A DNA stretch of 30,384 bases from Actinomycetes bacterium. GTDB taxonomy: Bacteria; Actinomycetota; Actinomycetes; Actinomycetales; Cellulomonadaceae. Below are positions 14,097 through 22,147 of this stretch, piece by piece. The stretch lies in assembly GCA_023432565.1 (NCBI GenBank), contig JAEYUL010000215.1, forward strand, positions 1 through 30,384, read 5' to 3'. The notes under the pieces are model-generated. The model ran no database searches and had not been told where the DNA came from. It was given only the letters and a program-made list of their open reading frames with translations. Each line of letters starts with the position of its first letter. Positions within the stretch are counted from its first letter, which is position 1. A program made the translations under genes and the position numbers.

Positions 14097-15569
14097 ATGG
14101 CAGACCCCCGTGGATTCCTGCGCACCCGAGGCCGTGAGCTCCCTCCTGATCGCGCCGTGGAGGTGCGCATCCTGGACTGGTCGGAGGTACACCAGCATCC
14201 CACCGGGGACCACGAGGCGCTCGCGCTGCTGCACCGGCAGTCCAGCCGCTGCATGGACTGCGGCGTCCCGTTCTGTCACCACGCGTGCCCGCTGGGCAAC
14301 CTCATGCCGGAGTGGAACGACCTCGTCTGGCGCGGCCAGTGGCAGGACGCAGCCGACCGGCTGCACCTGACGAACAACTTCCCCGAGGTCACGGGGCGCC
14401 TGTGCCCCGCGCCCTGCGAGACGGGGTGCGTGCTCGGGATCAACCAGCAGCCCGTGACGATCCGCAACGTCGAGCTGAGCATCGCCGAGGAGGCGTTCGC
14501 ACGAGGTCTCGTCGTCCCTGAGGTCCCCGACCGGATGAGCGGCCACAGTGTCGCGGTCGTCGGCTCGGGACCGGCCGGTCTGGCGGCGGCTCAGCAGCTC
14601 ACGCGCGCGGGGCACACCGTCTCGGTGTACGAGCGGGCGAGCGCCCCGGGCGGTCTCCTGCGGTTCGGCATCCCGGAGTACAAGCTCCCGGCGGCGGTCG
14701 TCGAGCGGCGGCTCGACGTGATGCGCGCCGAGGGGACGGTGTTCCGCTGCGGCGTCGAGGTGGGCGTCGACGTCACGGGTGCCGAGCTGCTCGCGCGCCA
14801 CGACGCGGTCGTCGTGACCGTGGGCTCGACCGTCCCCCGCGACCTGCCCGTACCGGGGCGTTCGCTGCGCGGCGTGATGCCCGCGATGGACTACCTGGTT
14901 CCCGCGAACCACGCGGCGGTGGGCGAGCCGGTGCTCGGGGCGCCCGTCGCGACCGGGCTCGACGTCGTGGTCGTGGGTGGCGGCGACACCGGCGCGGACT
15001 GCGTGGGCACCGCCGTGCGGCAGGGCGCACGCTCCATCACCCAGCTGGAGATCCTGCCGGAGCCGCCGCACGAGCGGCCCGCGGACCAGCCGTGGCCCAC
15101 GTACCCGTCGGTCTTCAAGGTGTCCACCTCGCACGAGGAGGGCGGCGTCCGTGAGTTCGCGGTCAGCACGCAGGAGATCGTGGGCGACGACGAGGGCCGT
15201 GTCGCCGGCCTGCGCGTCGTGGAGGTGCAGCGCACGGACGGACGTCTCGACCCGGTGCAGGGCACCGAGCGCACGCTGCCCGCACAGCTCGTCGTGCTGG
15301 CCCTGGGCTTCGTCGGCCCCGAGCGCGGCACGCTCGCCGACGAGCTCGGGCTCCAGGTCGACGCGCGCGGTGCGTTCGTCCGGGACGACGACTTCGCGAC
15401 GGCCACGCCCGGCGTCTTCGTCGCGGGTGACTGCGGGCGCGGGCAGTCGCTCGTCGTGTGGGCCGTCGCCGAGGGGCGGGCGGCGGCGGCGTCGGTCGAC
15501 CGCTACCTGAGCGGCACCACCGCGCTGCCGTCGCCGGTGACGGCCTCCACCGTGGCGCTGCGCGCGTAG
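14097..15569 (+). CDS. gltD: glutamate synthase (NADPH) small subunit / GltD-type oxidoreductase
   Basis: A 490-residue iron-sulfur flavoprotein. N-terminal [4Fe-4S] cysteines are at 52, 55, 60, 64 and 103, 107, 111 (RCMDCGVPFCHHACP and RLCPAPCETGC). The FAD-binding motif VVGSGPAGLAAAQQL is at about 155-168, PGGLLRFGIPEYKLP follows near 185-198, and the NADPH-binding motif GGGDTGAD is at about 294-301. GDC in FVAGDCGRGQSLVVWAVAEGR binds FAD. The protein feeds electrons from NADPH to the GltB large subunit for glutamate formation from glutamine and 2-oxoglutarate. No gltB is adjacent: upstream is a divergent gene, downstream a DUF1905 gene. It may pair with a distant GltB or another partner. 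The start is supported by homology and the leaderless promoter. Confidence 0.92.
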   Translation: MADPRGFLRTRGRELPPDRAVEVRILDWSEVHQHPTGDHEALALLHRQSSRCMDCGVPFCHHACPLGNLMPEWNDLVWRGQWQDAADRLHLTNNFPEVTGRLCPAPCETGCVLGINQQPVTIRNVELSIAEEAFARGLVVPEVPDRMSGHSVAVVGSGPAGLAAAQQLTRAGHTVSVYERASAPGGLLRFGIPEYKLPAAVVERRLDVMRAEGTVFRCGVEVGVDVTGAELLARHDAVVVTVGSTVPRDLPVPGRSLRGVMPAMDYLVPANHAAVGEPVLGAPVATGLDVVVVGGGDTGADCVGTAVRQGARSITQLEILPEPPHERPADQPWPTYPSVFKVSTSHEEGGVREFAVSTQEIVGDDEGRVAGLRVVEVQRTDGRLDPVQGTERTLPAQLVVLALGFVGPERGTLADELGLQVDARGAFVRDDDFATATPGVFVAGDCGRGQSLVVWAVAEGRAAAASVDRYLSGTTALPSPVTASTVALRA

Positions 15570-15586
15570 CCAGCGCCGGTCGGGGA

Positions 15587-15606
15587 CGCGCGGCCCGGTC
15601 CGCGCG
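15587..15606 (+). terminator. possible terminator hairpin after gltD
   Basis: CGCGCGG (15587-15593) and CCGCGCG (15600-15606) form a 7-base GC stem with a 6-base loop, 17 bases after the gltD stop. No T-run. Confidence 0.4.
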
Positions 15607-15637
15607 CGTGTCGGTCGCCACCGGCAGGATGGGGCGC

Positions 15638-15937
15638 ATGCAGGTGGAGTTCGAGGCCCGGTTGCGTCTGTGGGACGTCCGCAAGCACGACTCGTGGACG
15701 TTCGCCGACCTGCCCACGGACGTCGCGGACGAGGTCGCGCACGTCGCGGAGCCCGTCTCGCGAGGCTTCGGCTCGGTCCGGGTCGAGGCGACCATCGGGA
15801 CGACGACGTGGCGGACGTCGATCTTCCCGGGCGCGTCGACGTACGTGCTCCCGCTGAAGGCCGAGGTCAGGCGCAAGGAGTCGATCGAGGCGGGGGACGT
15901 GGCCCGCATCCGCCTGCGGATCGTCGACCTGCCCTGA
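15638..15937 (+). CDS. DUF1905 domain-containing protein
   Basis: A 99-residue single-domain protein. The pattern FEARLRLWD...DSWTFADLPTDVADEV, then RGFGSVRVEATIGTTTWRTSIFP and YVLPLKAEVRRKESIEAGDVARIRLRI is the DUF1905 signature, a small beta-barrel of unknown biochemical function. ATG at 15638 is preferred; ATG at 15629 would add MGR. The hexamer CAGGAT (15625-15630) ends 7 bases before 15638 and could be a -10 for a leaderless message, while the purine-rich AGGATGGGG could also serve as a ribosome binding site. It follows gltD after a possible terminator and is followed by a strong hairpin, so it is probably its own unit. Confidence 0.85.
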   Translation: MQVEFEARLRLWDVRKHDSWTFADLPTDVADEVAHVAEPVSRGFGSVRVEATIGTTTWRTSIFPGASTYVLPLKAEVRRKESIEAGDVARIRLRIVDLP

Positions 15938-15971
15938 GCGCGGCCCCGCTCGGCTCCTTGGTGGTCTCGGA

Positions 15972-16001
15972 CCATCCCGGCACGCGCGCCTGCCGGGATG
16001 G
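15972..16001 (+). terminator. terminator hairpin after the DUF1905 gene
   Basis: An 11-base perfect inverted repeat (CCATCCCGGCA at 15972-15982, TGCCGGGATGG at 15991-16001) with an 8-base loop, 34 bases after the DUF1905 stop and 35 bases before the esterase start. No T-run. Confidence 0.6.
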
Positions 16002-16036
16002 GTGGCACGCTGGCCGGACGACGACAGGAGTCCGCG

Positions 16037-16795
16037 ATGGCCTGGGTGACGTGCCACTACTTCTCCGACGCGCTGCGGGTCAGCACCGCGATGACCGTGC
16101 TGCTGCCGCAGTCCACCCGCGCCCAGATCGGGCTGCACGGCGTGGCCGGTGACGAACCGCCCCCCGTGCTCTACCTGCTGCACGGGTTGTCGGACGACGA
16201 GACGATCTGGACCCGCCGGACGTCGATCGAGCGCTACGCCGCCGAGAAGGGGCTCGCGGTGGTGATGCCGCGCGCGGGGCGGTCGTTCTACGCCGACGAG
16301 GCGTACGGCTCCGCCCACTGGACGCACCTGACGCAGGAGCTCCCCGTGCTCGTGTCGTCGTTCTTCCGCGTGTCGACCCGACGCCAGGACACGTTCGTCG
16401 CGGGCCTGTCGATGGGTGGCTACGGTGCCTTCAAGTGGGCGCTGCGCGAGCCCGAGCGGTTCGCCGCCGCGGCGTCGCTGTCGGGGGCCCTGGACGTGCG
16501 TGCCCCCGGCCTGCGCGACGACCTGCCGCACGTGTGGGCCGACCAGGAGCCCGCGGCCGACGACGACCTGTTCGCGCTCCTCGCGCAGCGAGACCCGGCG
16601 ACCCTGCCGGCGCTGTACGTCGCCTGCGGCACCGAGGACTTCCTGTACGAGGACAACCTGCGCTGGATCGAGGCCGCGCGGGCACGCGGAGTGCCGGTGC
16701 ACGCGGACACGGACCGTCCGGGTGACCACGACTGGGCCTACTGGGACGCCACCGTCCAGGACGTCCTCGACTGGTTGCCGATCGGGAAGCCCTGA
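16037..16795 (+). CDS. alpha/beta-hydrolase esterase (tributyrin esterase/EstA-like)
   Basis: A 252-residue alpha/beta hydrolase of the esterase D/FrmB-like group. The oxyanion-hole motif YLLHGLSDDETIW is at about 46-58, the nucleophile elbow GLSMGGYGAFKWAL places Ser125, and Asp201 (CGTEDFLYEDN) and His231 (RPGDHDWAYW) complete a triad. Opening residues (YFSDALRVSTAMTVLLP) match bacterial tributyrin-esterase-like proteins acting on short-chain esters. No signal peptide is visible, so it is probably cytoplasmic. ATG at 16037 is chosen because AGGAG precedes it; an upstream in-frame ATG at 15998 lies in the DUF1905 terminator. It is convergent with recD; in the 118-base gap between them I see nothing definite. 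The natural substrate is unknown. Confidence 0.88.
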   Translation: MAWVTCHYFSDALRVSTAMTVLLPQSTRAQIGLHGVAGDEPPPVLYLLHGLSDDETIWTRRTSIERYAAEKGLAVVMPRAGRSFYADEAYGSAHWTHLTQELPVLVSSFFRVSTRRQDTFVAGLSMGGYGAFKWALREPERFAAAASLSGALDVRAPGLRDDLPHVWADQEPAADDDLFALLAQRDPATLPALYVACGTEDFLYEDNLRWIEAARARGVPVHADTDRPGDHDWAYWDATVQDVLDWLPIGKP

Positions 16796-16913
16796 CGACC
16801 GCACGTCCAGCCACGCCACGGTGAGCATGTCGGACCGACCCGGCGTGCCACGGGCCGACGGACGCGTCGAACCGCGCGGCGTGTCCGGGCGGACGTCCCC
16901 GAGGCCGACGCGC

Positions 16914-18740
16914 TCAGGGAAGGGGCAGCGGACGGCCGAGCCCGCTCGCGCGCTGCACGCGGCGCAGCACGGCGGCGCGTACGGCCGACTCGGTGCCGAT
17001 CACGCGGATCCGCCGCCGCGCTCGTGTCACCGCGGTGTACAGCAGCTCACGGGTGAGCAGCGGCGAGGACGCGCCCGGCAGGAGCACGCTCACCCGGTCG
17101 AACTGGCTGCCCTGGCCGCGATGCACCGTCATGGCGTGCACGCTCTGCGCGGGCGGCAGCCGGTGCGTCGGGACCAGCCGGTGTGCACCGCGTGAGCCGA
17201 ACGCCACCGCCACGCCGTCGGGCGTCGCGACCACGACGCCCGTGTCCCCGTTGTACAGGCCCGTCGACCGGTCGTTGCTGGTCACGAGCAGCGGCCGTCC
17301 GGGCGGGAACGGCGCCGCGGAGCGGCCGCCGGTCTCCTGGGCGACCCAGTCCTCGGCGACGGCCGACCAGTGCGCCACCCCCGCCGGCCCGCGCCGGTGC
17401 GCGAGCAGCAGGCGGTGCGCGCCGAGCGCGTCGAGCGCACCGTCGACGTCGCCGTCACGTGCCGCCGTCACGAGCGCGCGCCCCGTGCTGCGCACGTCCG
17501 CCTCCAACGTCGCGACCTCGCGCGCGGTCGGGACGTCGCCGACGGTCTCGACCCACTCGACGGACTCACCCCCGGCGCGCAGCAGCTCGACGGCTCGGTC
17601 GGCGTCACCCTCGCGGACCGCGCGGGCCAGGCGCGCCAGCTCCGCGCCGAAGCGGTGCTCGCGCGTCAGCTCGACGACGCCACGCGGCAGGGCCGCGACG
17701 AGGTCGCCGAGGACCGCGCCCGCCTCGACGCTCGCGAGCTGGTGCGGGTCTCCGACGAGCACCACGCGCGACCCCGGGCGGACCGCCTCGAGCACGCGTG
17801 CCATCAGCGGCAGCGACATCATCGAGCACTCGTCGACGACCACGACGTCGTGCGGGAGGCGTTGACGCGCGTCGTGCCGGAACCGCGTCGTGCTGCCCGG
17901 CCGGGTCCCCAGCAGCCGGTGCACGGTGCTGGACGTCAGCTCGCCGGCACGCCGTCGGTCCGCGTCGTCCGCGAGGGAACGCAGCTCGTCGTTCACCGAC
18001 TCCTGGAGCCGCGCGGCGGCCTTGCCCGTCGGCGCCGCGAGTGCCACGCGCAGCCCCGGTCCGGCGACGTCCTGCAACGCCGCGACGAGCCGGGCGATCG
18101 TCGTCGTCTTGCCCGTGCCGGGACCACCCGTGATCACCGTCAACCGCGAGGTGGCCGCCGCCCGGACGGCGGCGCGCTGGCGGTCGTCCTGCTCGTGAGG
18201 GAACAGCCGGCCGACTGCGGCCTCGAGCCGCTGCTCGTCGACCGGCACGGGCTCCAGGCGGCCGCGCACCTGCTCGCGCACCGAGACCTCGTCGCGCCAG
18301 TACCGGTCGAGGTACAGGCGCCCGGCAGCCCAACGCAGCGGACGGTCGGGCGGTCCGTCGGACCCGTCGGCGACGGCCGGGCTGGCCCGCACCGCCGAGA
18401 CCCATGCGTCGTGACCGGGCCAGGGCAGAGGCACCGCAGGCGCCGACGGCACCGTCGCGTCGTCGCCCTCGTCGGCCTGCTCGACCATCGTCCCGGGAGC
18501 CCTCGCGAGCTCGACGCACACCGACCCCGCGCGCAGCGCGCGCACGGCCAGAGCCGCCGCCAGCCGCACGCGCTCGTCGTCCTCGCCGCACAGCGCCGTG
18601 ACGCGGTTCGCCACGTGCACGTCGGCGGACGTCAGGACGCGTGCGGCGACGAAGGGGGCGAGCAGGCCGCCGACACGCCACGGCACGTCGGCGGACGCGT
18701 CGAGCTCCTCGACGAGCCGGCTCGCGGTGGGATCGGTCAT
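16914..18740 (-). CDS. recD: exodeoxyribonuclease V subunit alpha (RecD helicase)
   Basis: A 608-residue superfamily 1B 5'-3' DNA helicase. Walker A GGPGTGKT is at about 205-212, motif Ia APTGKAAARL at 236-245, Walker B VVVVDECSMM at 299-308, motif III GDPHQLASVEAG follows, and motif VI LLYTAVTRARRRIRVIG is near the C-terminus, with the MTVHRGQGSQFD motif V before it. In RecBCD it is the fast helicase on the 5'-ended strand. The ATG at 18740 overlaps the recB stop (ATGA), so the downstream subunit is translationally coupled. The frame is open far upstream, but that lies inside recB. It is last in the operon, convergent with the esterase gene, without a clear terminator. Confidence 0.95.
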   Translation of the reverse strand: MTDPTASRLVEELDASADVPWRVGGLLAPFVAARVLTSADVHVANRVTALCGEDDERVRLAAALAVRALRAGSVCVELARAPGTMVEQADEGDDATVPSAPAVPLPWPGHDAWVSAVRASPAVADGSDGPPDRPLRWAAGRLYLDRYWRDEVSVREQVRGRLEPVPVDEQRLEAAVGRLFPHEQDDRQRAAVRAAATSRLTVITGGPGTGKTTTIARLVAALQDVAGPGLRVALAAPTGKAAARLQESVNDELRSLADDADRRRAGELTSSTVHRLLGTRPGSTTRFRHDARQRLPHDVVVVDECSMMSLPLMARVLEAVRPGSRVVLVGDPHQLASVEAGAVLGDLVAALPRGVVELTREHRFGAELARLARAVREGDADRAVELLRAGGESVEWVETVGDVPTAREVATLEADVRSTGRALVTAARDGDVDGALDALGAHRLLLAHRRGPAGVAHWSAVAEDWVAQETGGRSAAPFPPGRPLLVTSNDRSTGLYNGDTGVVVATPDGVAVAFGSRGAHRLVPTHRLPPAQSVHAMTVHRGQGSQFDRVSVLLPGASSPLLTRELLYTAVTRARRRIRVIGTESAVRAAVLRRVQRASGLGRPLPLP

Positions 18741-21700
18741 GGGGCACCCGCCAGCAGGTCGGACAGGTCGAGCACGAGCTGCGCGGGCGGTCGCCAGCTC
18801 ATGACGCCCGTGGGGGTGGGCCCGTCGGGGCCGTCGACGACCGGCGTACCCGGGCCCAGCATGCCTCGCACGAACAGGTACAGGCCCCCGCCGAGGTGCA
18901 CGCGCGGGTCGTACCCGCGCACCCGCCAGCGCAGGTAGCGGTGCAGGGCCACGGTGTAGAGCAGCAGCTGCAGCGGGTAGTGGTGCTCGACCATCGCGGC
19001 GACCATGCTCGCCGGGCGGTAGTCCCACGCGGTCAGCGGGTGCTCCCACACACCGAGCCGGTTCGTCTTGTAGTCGACCACGAGGTACGTGTGCCGGCCG
19101 GCCTCGTGCGGCGACGTGACCCGTAGGACGGCGTCGATGCTGCCCGTGAGGTACCCACGCAGCGTGCTCGTCGCCAGGCCAGGGTCGTCGAGCCTGTCGG
19201 CGTAGCCGGCGAACGGGTCGCCCGCCGTCAGGTGCGCACGCAGCAGCGCCGCGACGTCGCGCAGCGTTCCCGCGCTCCGGTCGGCATGGTCGCCGCCCGC
19301 GAGCGGGAGCTCGAACTCGAGCTCGGGCAGGCGGTCCGTCGGCGCGACGTCGGCGAGCGCGAGCCCGCCCGCGAGCCCTCCCAGCGGTGTGTGCAGCGCG
19401 GGCAGGAGGGCGGCGGCCAGCTGCTCCGGACCACCGGGCAGCGCCCCCGCCGGGTCCGCCTCGGCGCAACGCAGTGCGACCTGAGCGGCCAGGTCGGGCG
19501 CACGGGTGTCGACGTGCTCGAGCACGTGGTGGACCAGCACACCGAAGGCGGTGCCCGCGGGCAGGTCCGCCATCGGCGAGGGAAGGGCGCGCAGCCTTGC
19601 CTCGTCCAGCGAGGGAGCCTCCTCGAGCCGCGCGACGGGCCGGTCGGACGCCTCGTCGGGCTCGTCCTGCAGACCCGTCGTCTCCGGCTCGGACGAGGGC
19701 GCGTGGTGCCGCAGGTCGTAGGCCCCCGAGGTCAGGCCCGTGTAGGACGTCCGTCGCCACGCGGTGTCGAGCGCGCGGCGCAGCCGACCGAGCTCGAGCA
19801 CAGGCGGGTCGACCGGTTCCGGGGCCCACCGCGCGGCCGGTCGGGCAGCCGTGACGACCTCGTGCACGAGCTTTCCCGCGGTGCGCGCGGCCAGGGCGGC
19901 GAACGCCTCGGCGGCAGCAGCGTCTCCGGGCAGCTCGACCGACGCGGCGGGGGTGCCGTCGGCGGCGCGCGGTGCGAGCAGCAGCCGGGACAGGGGGCTG
20001 CGCTCGGCGTTGCGGCTCGGTGCCCACCACATCACGACCTGGCTGTGCGCGCGCGTGAGGGCGACGTACGTCAGCCGCAGCTGCTCGCCGGCCTCGTCCT
20101 GCTGGTGCGCGAGCAACCCCTGGTCGTACCCGGGGCTGCCCGGTCCGCCCACGTGCAGCGTGCGTCGGTCGTCACGGTGGAACCGCAGCACGCCGGGTTC
20201 CGGCGGCAGCCAGGTGTCCCACGCGAACGGCACGAGCGTCACGGGGAACTGCAGGCCCTTGCTCGCGTGCACCGTGATGACCTGGACGGCGGCGGCGTCC
20301 GTCTGCAGGCGCCGGCTGCGCTCCTCGGCGTAGTCCCGCGCGGCCTCGTCGATCCGGGCGCGCAACCACTCCAGGAGCGCGGTCGCCCCGAGCCCGTCGC
20401 GGACGGCCTGCGCGTGCAGAGCCTCACCCACGTGCCGCAGGTCCGTCAGGTCCCGCTCACCGTCCTGCGCGCGCATGACCCGCTCCCGCATGCCGCCGGC
20501 CGCGGCCGCCTCGAGCAGCGCGGCGACGCCGTGCGAGGCGAGCGTGGCCGACCACGTCCGCATGCGCTCGGCGAGCCGGTCGCGCGCGTCGTCGTCGGCG
20601 AGCGCGAGCTCGGCGGCCGTCCAGCCGACGAACGGCGTGAGCGCCGCGCCGGCAGTCAGGCGCGTGTCGTCCGGCCGGGCCAGGGCCGACAGGAAGATGA
20701 GCCAGTGCTGGGCCGCTCGGGTGTCGAACACGCTCGTCAGGCCCGAGATCACCGCGGGCACGCCGGCAGTCGCGAGTGCGCGCTGCACCGCGCGCGCGTC
20801 CCTGTTGCGGCGCACGAGCACCGCGATGTCGGCGGGCTGCACCGGGCGCGCTCCGCCGCCGTCGGGCTCGGTGACCTGTGCCGAGGTCAGGGTCTGCACC
20901 ACCTGTGCAGCGACGTCGGCGTACAGGAAGTCGCGCACCGCCCCGACGGACGGCACGCGCGTCACGCGCAGCGCCTCGCGGGTCACCTGCCGCAGCACGA
21001 CGGGCGGGCACCCGGCCAGGCGACGTCCGGTCCGTTGCGCCTCGACGGGACGCACGACGATCCGCGGGTCGCCCAGGGCCGCACCGTCGAGCACGGGTCG
21101 CAGACCCTCGAGCACGCCGGGGTCCGCCCGGTGGTTGCGCGTGAGCGTCGCCTGGCGCGCGCTCGCAGCCGCCACGAGGTACGTGGCCACGTCCGCGCCG
21201 CGGAACGCGTAGATCGCCTGCTTCGGGTCGCCGATCAGCACGAGCGTGCGGTGCGTGTGGAACGCGGCACGCAGGATCTGCCACTGGACGGGGTCGGTGT
21301 CCTGGAACTCGTCGACCATCACGACCCGGTACGCCGAACGCACGCGCTCGCGAGCGGCGCTGCCCGACTCGGGGTCGGTCAGGGCGTCGCGCAGCAGCAC
21401 CAGCAGGTCGTCGTAGTCGACGACGCCCCGCGCGCGCTTGCGTGCACGCATCTCCCGCACCGCGACCTCGGCGAACCGGACGCGGTCGTACGCCGGCGTA
21501 CCGGGCACGGCGTCCTGCGGCTCGACGTCGACCTCGGGGTCGGTGATCGCCGCGTGCGCGACCTCGCGCGCGTCCGCCACCGTCAGCAGCGGCGACGGGT
21601 CGTTCACGTACTTGCGCAGGTACAGGTCGTCGACGACCTCGGTCTCGAGGTCCGCCACGTCCGGCAGCAGCGTCGCGTCGTGGTCGACGTCGGCCGTCGT

Positions 21701-22147
21701 GCCCAGCATCGTGAGCATCTGCTGGCAGAACCCGTGCGTCGTGGTGATCGTGGCGGCGTCGAACTGCGCGATCGCACGCGTCAGCCGCGCCCGCCGCTGC
21801 CGGACCTCGTCGGCGTCGGCGTCCGCGAGCAGGGCGATCACCTCGTCCGCCGACGAGCGCGCGTCGTCGACGCGCAGCGCCCGCTCCACCTCGACCAGGC
21901 GGGAACGGACCCGGTCGCGCAGCTCGGTCGTCGCGGCTCGCCCGAACGTCACGAGCAGCAGCTCCGGGAGCCGCACGTCGAGCTCGGCGACGTACCGCAC
22001 GGCCAGGGACGCGATCGTCCACGTCTTGCCCGTCCCGGCGCTCGCCTCCAGCACGACGGTCTCGAGCCCGGGCAGCGGCCCGCGTACGTCGAACACCGGC
22101 ACGTCGGGCGCGCCAGGCAGCGCGGTCCCCTCGGCTGTGGCGCTCAC
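18737..22147 (-). CDS. recB: exodeoxyribonuclease V subunit beta (RecB helicase-nuclease)
   Basis: A 1136-residue superfamily 1A 3'-5' helicase with a C-terminal nuclease. Walker A EASAGTGKT is at about 34-42, the UvrD-like motifs THGFCQQML, VDYDDLL, VDEFQDTDPVQW (Walker B) and GDPKQAIYAFRGAD follow, and VITVHASKGLQFPVTLVPF and LTYVALTRA are motifs V and VI. The nuclease has GSIDAVLRV and VVDYKTNRLG (Asp1025-Tyr-Lys1027), then a YPLQLLLYTVALHRYL helix, as in the RecB nuclease family. RecB degrades DNA ends and loads RecA after Chi recognition. GTG at 22147 overlaps the recC stop (GTGA). All catalytic residues I can identify are intact. It is somewhat shorter than the E. coli protein (about 1180 residues). 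Confidence 0.95.
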   Translation of the reverse strand: MSATAEGTALPGAPDVPVFDVRGPLPGLETVVLEASAGTGKTWTIASLAVRYVAELDVRLPELLLVTFGRAATTELRDRVRSRLVEVERALRVDDARSSADEVIALLADADADEVRQRRARLTRAIAQFDAATITTTHGFCQQMLTMLGTTADVDHDATLLPDVADLETEVVDDLYLRKYVNDPSPLLTVADAREVAHAAITDPEVDVEPQDAVPGTPAYDRVRFAEVAVREMRARKRARGVVDYDDLLVLLRDALTDPESGSAARERVRSAYRVVMVDEFQDTDPVQWQILRAAFHTHRTLVLIGDPKQAIYAFRGADVATYLVAAASARQATLTRNHRADPGVLEGLRPVLDGAALGDPRIVVRPVEAQRTGRRLAGCPPVVLRQVTREALRVTRVPSVGAVRDFLYADVAAQVVQTLTSAQVTEPDGGGARPVQPADIAVLVRRNRDARAVQRALATAGVPAVISGLTSVFDTRAAQHWLIFLSALARPDDTRLTAGAALTPFVGWTAAELALADDDARDRLAERMRTWSATLASHGVAALLEAAAAGGMRERVMRAQDGERDLTDLRHVGEALHAQAVRDGLGATALLEWLRARIDEAARDYAEERSRRLQTDAAAVQVITVHASKGLQFPVTLVPFAWDTWLPPEPGVLRFHRDDRRTLHVGGPGSPGYDQGLLAHQQDEAGEQLRLTYVALTRAHSQVVMWWAPSRNAERSPLSRLLLAPRAADGTPAASVELPGDAAAAEAFAALAARTAGKLVHEVVTAARPAARWAPEPVDPPVLELGRLRRALDTAWRRTSYTGLTSGAYDLRHHAPSSEPETTGLQDEPDEASDRPVARLEEAPSLDEARLRALPSPMADLPAGTAFGVLVHHVLEHVDTRAPDLAAQVALRCAEADPAGALPGGPEQLAAALLPALHTPLGGLAGGLALADVAPTDRLPELEFELPLAGGDHADRSAGTLRDVAALLRAHLTAGDPFAGYADRLDDPGLATSTLRGYLTGSIDAVLRVTSPHEAGRHTYLVVDYKTNRLGVWEHPLTAWDYRPASMVAAMVEHHYPLQLLLYTVALHRYLRWRVRGYDPRVHLGGGLYLFVRGMLGPGTPVVDGPDGPTPTGVMSWRPPAQLVLDLSDLLAGAP

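Noticed and set aside
16796..16913. Gap between the convergent esterase and recD genes examined for a terminator
   Set aside because: Only short GC repeats such as GGACGTCC; no stem long enough to support a call.
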